Shown here: positions 5,816 to 9,492 of the stretch, in pieces | Layout of the letters: every line of letters starts with the position of its first letter | Position numbering within the stretch: position 1 is the first letter of the stretch | NCBI GenBank assembly: GCA_002085465.1 | Contig: NBML01000078.1 | Location: 1-9,492, forward strand | DNA length: 9,492 nucleotides | Direction: 5' to 3' | DNA from: Desulfobacteraceae bacterium 4572_89 | Lineage (GTDB): Bacteria; Desulfobacterota; Desulfobacteria; Desulfobacterales; Desulfobacteraceae | The notes under the pieces: generated by a model | Told to the model about the DNA's origin: nothing | What the model saw: only the letters and a program-made list of their open reading frames with translations | The model's database searches: none | Translations under genes and position numbers: made by a program

Positions 5816-6520
5816 ATGCTTTCCAATAAAGTAAAATATTCTATTCAGGTCGCCCTGATGTTAGTTGTATTTTCCTTTGTTTTATTTACCCTGGTGTTTC
5901 AACTTATTGAGGAAATGAGATCTGAATCCATAAAAAAAAAAGAAGAACAGATTGAAAAACAAAGAATAAAAACAGAATTTATTTCAAACATTGAAGACCA
6001 TTACATACAGTTGCAAAAACTTTATCAGGCAAAAGAATACGATAAAGTTATCGAGATTATAAAGGTTTTTAACCAGTATGGAAAATCAGATTATAAAGAT
6101 CTAACAAAAATCAAAAAAGATATCCGATTATTTTATCTGAAAAAAAATCTGGATTTCATTCCAAAAATTGATTTAAACGAGTATATACAGCTTTCAAAGG
6201 AGATCAAGATAGAAGAAGATAACTCAACACAGGTATTTATAAGAATACCCCGATACGGGCAGTATTTTTATACATCAGACTTCCCCATCCTCCTTGAAGG
6301 GGTTGCCCTGTCAATACTTGGTGATTTTTCAGACGGTATTGTCTGGAGTAGTAATATTGACGGGATCCTTGGGAAAGGGAAACAATTATCCGTCCGCCTC
6401 TCCATTGGTGAACATAAAATCACTGCAACCGGTACAAACGGGATGACAACCGGCACTATGGAGACCCGGATTTATATAGAGAAAGATCCGGATTTTTTAA
6501 AAAAGCATCTTAAAAACTAA
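5816..6520 (+). CDS. Single-pass membrane protein with coiled coil and predicted periplasmic Ig-like domain
   Basis: Not a named family that I recognise. The 234-residue protein has a short N-terminus, one TM helix (about 10-30), a charged coiled coil (about 31-55, EEMRSESIKKKEEQIEKQR), helical hairpins resembling half TPR units (about 56-112, with YQAKEYDKVIEIIKVFNQYG), and a beta-rich domain at about 138-223. The last has the Ig/PKD-like pattern IVWSSNIDGILGKGKQLSVRLSIGEHKITATGTNG. The topology implies that everything after residue 30 is periplasmic. An in-frame TAG at 5810-5812 makes ATG 5816 the first possible start; the only Shine-Dalgarno candidate, AAAAGGG at 5794-5800, is distant. Its first half is notably richer in A/T and lysine codons than nearby genes. 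It precedes the TAXI receptor and ExeA-like ATPase on the same strand, which suggests a shared envelope role but does not prove it. Confidence 0.8.
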   Translation: MLSNKVKYSIQVALMLVVFSFVLFTLVFQLIEEMRSESIKKKEEQIEKQRIKTEFISNIEDHYIQLQKLYQAKEYDKVIEIIKVFNQYGKSDYKDLTKIKKDIRLFYLKKNLDFIPKIDLNEYIQLSKEIKIEEDNSTQVFIRIPRYGQYFYTSDFPILLEGVALSILGDFSDGIVWSSNIDGILGKGKQLSVRLSIGEHKITATGTNGMTTGTMETRIYIEKDPDFLKKHLKN

Positions 6521-6811
6521 GGTTTTAGTCTACACCTTTTGATGAGGTCTTGATAATCCAACAGTTTTGGTGTGGCTGCCCTGGATTTCGCCATTTGTTT
6601 CTTGACATTGTTTCCATATTTGATAAACAGATACGATATCTTGACTTTCTGATTTAAATTCGTGTTTAGGTACCAGAACTTGTTCATGAAAGATAATGAA
6701 TTGCCGGGCAAAGGCCCAGGTAATTGTAATTAATTTCAATGGATTGAATAAAGATTTCCCTTGGAATCCTGGGTTCAGCTCTAACTAACTACCTGAAAAT
6801 ATGGAGGTATT
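6521..6811. other. 291-bp intergenic region without a recognised gene
   Basis: No convincing gene was found. Minus-strand frames read open for 64-69 codons (about 6517-6739) but show no family motif and no ribosome binding site, so I treat them as chance. There is no clear terminator for the preceding gene, so readthrough into the receptor gene remains possible. A candidate promoter lies at 6701-6730. Confidence 0.5.
6701..6730 (+). promoter_or_regulatory. Candidate promoter for the TAXI receptor-ATPase pair
   Basis: TTGCCG (6701-6706) and TGTAAT (6725-6730, 5/6 to TATAAT) are 18 bp apart, about 80 bp before the receptor start. The -35 match is 4/6, so this is only a candidate. Confidence 0.3.
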
Positions 6812-7780
6812 ATGAGTAAAAAACGAATGATAATCTTTGCAGTCTTGTTTTGGATGGTCATGGCTGAAATTGCCTTTGCAGTTGATTTGGGAATGATCAC
6901 CGGCAGCAAAAAAGGCACCTATTTTCAATTTGGCCTGAACATGATGAAAATGGCAAAACAATATGGATTTGACCTCCAGGTATACAACTCCAGAGGGTCT
7001 GTGGAAAATGTTTATGCAGTTTATAAACGTCCCAAAACCCAGATGGGAATTGTCCAGTCCGATGTATTGGCTTTTGTCCTGAAGGTAAAGACCAATGCGA
7101 CTCTCAAACGCATCGCAAGGAAAACAAAGATGGTTTTTCCCCTGTACAATGAGGAAATTCACCTTTTTGGAAAAAATAAAATTCAATCCTTTGACGATTT
7201 AAAAGGGAAAACCGTGGCCATAGGCAAAGAGGGCAGCGGCACTTACATGACCTCCAGGCTTTTGTTTGAAGTGTCCGGTATAAAGCCAAAAGAACTCCTG
7301 CCCATGGGAACGGAAAAGGCATTGGCAAAACTCAAGCTGGGCAGTATTGATGCCATGTTTTATGTTGCTGGTTTTCCAGTCAAACTTTTTTCCGAAAATG
7401 TATCCGGCACTGAAGGACTTCACCTTGTACCCATAACCAACAAAAGTATAACTGAATTTTATCCAATGGCCCAGATCCCGGCCAACACCTATGCCTGGCA
7501 GGGAAAAACAATTCATACCGTTGCAGTCAAGGCTGTTCTCATCTCCTTTGATTTCAGGCGAAATAATTGCGATCATGTGGGAAGATTTGCAGGAATGGTC
7601 TATGAAAACCTGGATTGGCTGAAGCAAAACGGCCACCCAAAATGGCAGAGTGTGGATCTTGATTACCCCCTCAAAGGATGGAATCAATACGATTGTGTTA
7701 AAAAATATCTCCACGCCTATCCAGATGAAGAACCCATGGATAATAACCCCCTTCTTGAGGCTATCAAGAAAATATTATAG
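6812..7780 (+). CDS. TAXI-family periplasmic solute-binding protein (TRAP-type receptor), no permease adjacent
   Basis: TAXI proteins bind a small ligand, often an organic acid or amino acid, in the periplasm and usually deliver it to a fused DctQM TRAP permease. The 322-residue product begins with a signal peptide (basic MSKKR, hydrophobic core 6-20, AFA cleavage near residue 23) and the mature start VDLGMITGSKKGTYFQFG matches the family's ITGxxxGTY signature. Further family features are MGIVQSDVLAF (about 79-89), LKGKTVAIGKEGSGTY (about 130-145) and IDAMFYVAGFP (about 180-190). Length is typical. ATG 6812 follows GGAGG at 6803-6807. No TRAP permease is in the window; instead an ExeA-like ATPase starts 15 bp after the stop. 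The receptor may therefore feed a distant permease or act as a sensor in a signalling or envelope complex. Family assignment is firm; the ligand is unknown. Confidence 0.93.
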   Translation: MSKKRMIIFAVLFWMVMAEIAFAVDLGMITGSKKGTYFQFGLNMMKMAKQYGFDLQVYNSRGSVENVYAVYKRPKTQMGIVQSDVLAFVLKVKTNATLKRIARKTKMVFPLYNEEIHLFGKNKIQSFDDLKGKTVAIGKEGSGTYMTSRLLFEVSGIKPKELLPMGTEKALAKLKLGSIDAMFYVAGFPVKLFSENVSGTEGLHLVPITNKSITEFYPMAQIPANTYAWQGKTIHTVAVKAVLISFDFRRNNCDHVGRFAGMVYENLDWLKQNGHPKWQSVDLDYPLKGWNQYDCVKKYLHAYPDEEPMDNNPLLEAIKKIL

Positions 7781-7795
7781 CCGAGGGGATAATAA

Positions 7796-9052
7796 CTGGA
7801 AAACGGAGCAGGCCTTAAAAAAAAACCCTTTCAAATCAGTTCAGACAATGAACTTCTATGGCTGGGAAATAAGCATGCCACTGCCCTTAAATTACTGAAA
7901 AAGGGTATTACAGAAGAATACGATCTTGTTGCATTGACCGGTGATATAGGCACTGGAAAGACGAGCCTTATGAACGAAATCATCCATACCCTGGATAACC
8001 AGACTCTGTTTGTTAAAATTGGAGACCCGGGTTTTGAAATGCATCATCTTTTCAAAATCATTTCCACGGCCTTTGGATTTGAAAACCATTATAAAACAGG
8101 GGGAAAATTTTCAACGGAATTCTTTGTCTTTTTAAAAACAGCTGAAGAAAAAGGTCAAAAAATCCTTGTCCTGGTGGATGAAGCCCAGAGAATACCCAAA
8201 CGTTTTTTAAAAGAGATTGCCACATGGTCCGGGTTTAATCTCAACCATGTTTTAACGGTAATTCTTGTGGGGCAGCTGGAATTCCAGGATATTCTGAGCA
8301 CAACTCTGGAGCCAGCCCTGAAGAACCGGAATATTGTTCATGCCTTTCTTGAGCATCTGGATGAAGAAGAAACCAGGACTTATATAAACAAACGGCTTGA
8401 AATGGCCGGTGCCACCCGTAAAATTTTTTTACTGGCTGCTGTCCATGAAGTGTTTAAATACTCAAAGGGAATTCCCAGACTTATCAACATATCCTGTGAC
8501 CAGGCTCTTCTGGCAGCTTTTTCAAAGGACATGAAAATTATTGATGTACCAACATTCAAACAGGGTATAAAAGGACTTGAACTGCCCGCCCTGCCATTTA
8601 AAAAAAAAGTGATCCCAAAAGAAAAAATTCAGACACAAGAGAAACCTTTACATCAGAAAAACCAAAGGTTTCCAAATAAAAAAATGGCAGGGCTGGCATT
8701 GGCATGCTGCCTCTGCCTTGGTATTGCCTATCTGTTTTATATTGGATATTTACCCTTTGCCATGGAAACCCAGCAGACCCATTCCCAAGTTAACATGAAT
8801 TCCCGGGCAAACCAACCAAAAGAGGCCAACACCCTGACACCGGATACATCCTTGCACAATGCCAAACCACACGATTCAAAACCAATGGAACAGAACCTGA
8901 CCCAGGAGATCCCAGCGGCTGTGCCTGAGCCCGGAAATTCTGCACCCCGGAACATGGGCCTTGGGTATACACCTGATCCGCTATCAGAACCTGAACCCGA
9001 TGCCATAATTGACTGGCTTATGGATAAAAAAAATATCAAACCCCAGGAATAA
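7796..9052 (+). CDS. ExeA/GspA-like AAA ATPase with one TM helix and a proline-rich tail; probable CTG start
   Basis: The 418-residue protein has the ExeA opening GLKKKPFQISSDNELLWLG (about 6-24), Walker A GDIGTGKT (49-56), Walker B ILVLVDEAQ (Asp128, Glu129), the VGQLEF sensor segment and a C-terminal AAA helical part ending YSKGIPRLINISCDQALL. A TM helix (about 297-318) and a roughly 100-residue Pro/Asn-rich tail follow, probably periplasmic. ExeA proteins hydrolyse ATP in the cytoplasm to act on envelope assembly, as in type II secretion; the peptidoglycan-binding domain usual there is absent. The first conventional start, TTG 7934, would cut off everything before the P-loop. Upstream, the same frame is open back to TAA 7793-7795, and the only plausible start is CTG 7796, with GAGGGG at 7783-7788 seven bases before it. 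The gene is 15 bp after the TAXI stop, so co-transcribed. ATPase family firm; start and role are inferred. Confidence 0.88.
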   Translation: MENGAGLKKKPFQISSDNELLWLGNKHATALKLLKKGITEEYDLVALTGDIGTGKTSLMNEIIHTLDNQTLFVKIGDPGFEMHHLFKIISTAFGFENHYKTGGKFSTEFFVFLKTAEEKGQKILVLVDEAQRIPKRFLKEIATWSGFNLNHVLTVILVGQLEFQDILSTTLEPALKNRNIVHAFLEHLDEEETRTYINKRLEMAGATRKIFLLAAVHEVFKYSKGIPRLINISCDQALLAAFSKDMKIIDVPTFKQGIKGLELPALPFKKKVIPKEKIQTQEKPLHQKNQRFPNKKMAGLALACCLCLGIAYLFYIGYLPFAMETQQTHSQVNMNSRANQPKEANTLTPDTSLHNAKPHDSKPMEQNLTQEIPAAVPEPGNSAPRNMGLGYTPDPLSEPEPDAIIDWLMDKKNIKPQE

Positions 9053-9078
9053 AAAATTGGTAAAATTCTTCTATGGAC

Positions 9079-9492
9079 TCAGACATCATAAATCTTATCA
9101 ATTTCCCTGGCAAATTTTTTGTAGATTGTGGCCCTCCTGACTTTCATGGTTGCGGTCATTTCATCATCATCATGATCCAGCTCCTTGGTCAGGAGCAGAA
9201 ATTTTCGAATATTTTCCACCCTGGAAAATTTGGAATTTACCGTGTCCACAACCTCCTGGATCAAATTCTTTACTTCCTGCATCATGGACAGGGATTTAAA
9301 GGTGGTATAGGAAATCTGTTTATTGCTGGCCCATTTGCCCACATTTTCAAAATCAATCTGGATCAGAGCAGATATGAATTTTCTAGAATCCCCAAGCACA
9401 ATGGCCTCCTTGATATAGTGGCTTACCTTGAGTTCATTCTCAATAAGGGAGGGGGCTATGTTTTTACCCCCTGATGTGATTAGAATATCCTT
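9079..9492 (-). CDS. Long-chain acyl-CoA synthetase (AMP-forming), C-terminal part
   Basis: These cytoplasmic enzymes activate fatty acids to acyl-CoA via an acyl-adenylate. The visible 137 residues begin at the window edge with KDILITSGGKNIAPSLIE, the hinge and start of the C-terminal domain in the adenylate-forming superfamily. They continue with IVLGDSRKFISALIQIDFEN, ISYTTFKSL, and end ELDHDDDEMTATMKVRRATI, in which the Lys of TATMKVRR is at the family's conserved catalytic position. This ending is typical of long-chain (FadD15/FACS-like) members rather than of acetyl-CoA synthetases. The stop codon is at 9079-9081, and the N-terminal part lies beyond 9492. The gene is convergent with the ATPase gene, with 26 bp between the two stops and no obvious terminator there. 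Substrate chain length cannot be fixed from this part. Confidence 0.92.
   Translation of the reverse strand, partial: KDILITSGGKNIAPSLIENELKVSHYIKEAIVLGDSRKFISALIQIDFENVGKWASNKQISYTTFKSLSMMQEVKNLIQEVVDTVNSKFSRVENIRKFLLLTKELDHDDDEMTATMKVRRATIYKKFAREIDKIYDV

Noticed and set aside
6530..6739. Open minus-strand frames of 64-69 codons between the Ig-like protein gene and the TAXI gene, considered as a transposase fragment
   Set aside because: No recognisable motif, no ribosome binding site, and no flanking inverted repeats were seen.
7199..7714. A 171-codon minus-strand frame inside the TAXI gene
   Set aside because: It lies wholly within a strongly supported gene and has no motif of its own.
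7650..7898. An open frame bridging the TAXI gene and the ATPase gene
   Set aside because: Its first part is antiphase to the TAXI gene and its last part (QALKKNPF) is a one-base-shifted reading of the ATPase N-terminus. It matters only as a reminder of the A9 run.
9073..9474. A 133-codon plus-strand open frame at the right edge
   Set aside because: It is the antisense of the clearly identified acyl-CoA synthetase C-terminus.
1..9492. CRISPR arrays, tRNA or rRNA genes and toxin-antitoxin pairs
   Set aside because: No regularly spaced repeats, no tRNA-like cloverleaf or rRNA sequence, and no small gene pair with such motifs were noticed on either strand.

Overview
The window looks like chromosomal DNA of a strictly anaerobic, fatty-acid-metabolising sulfate reducer of the Desulfobacteraceae type. 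This is an inference from gene content (cobalamin riboswitch with cobT, TAXI receptor, acyl-CoA synthetase, CCG-domain oxidoreductase remnants), protein style and moderate GC; no marker gene is present to prove it. Roughly nine genes appear intact or nearly so, and three loci are visibly decayed.

Layout. Positions 1-272 hold the 3' end of a YhdH/AcuI-type quinone oxidoreductase (acryloyl-CoA reductase family) with at least one frameshift. A perfect 12-bp inverted repeat (303-332) precedes a 60-residue zinc-ribbon-like protein (363-545), which is followed by a hairpin terminator. On the minus strand, 674-2221 encodes a six-TM, HAMP-containing class III nucleotide cyclase with unusual substrate-specifying residues. 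Between it and cobT lie candidate back-to-back promoters and a complete cobalamin riboswitch: aptamer 2342-2484, then a 15-bp terminator stem with a T-tract at 2511-2558. It should switch off cobT (2590-3651) when B12 is plentiful.

Positions 3735-4528 are a graveyard of glycolate/lactate-oxidase genes. A shortened, frameshifted GlcF/CCG-domain remnant lies on the minus strand. An open chimera of GlcD N-terminal, GlcD C-terminal and CCG-domain pieces lies on the plus strand. After it come an SDR resembling 3-hydroxybutyrate dehydrogenase (4577-5416) and, 4 bp further on, a GntR-family protein reduced to its DNA-binding domain (5421-5666).

The right half (5816-9052) is the most distinctive part: three same-strand genes for envelope proteins. 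They are a single-pass membrane protein with a coiled coil and a predicted periplasmic Ig-like domain, a secreted TAXI-type solute receptor without a TRAP permease beside it, and an ExeA/GspA-like AAA ATPase anchored by one TM helix. The receptor and ATPase genes are 15 bp apart, and the ATPase has no ATG/GTG/TTG start upstream of its Walker A motif, the best start being a CTG with a good Shine-Dalgarno. This module could be a ligand-sensing or envelope-energising system rather than a transporter, but that is inference. The window ends with the C-terminal part of a convergent long-chain acyl-CoA synthetase (9079-9492, minus).
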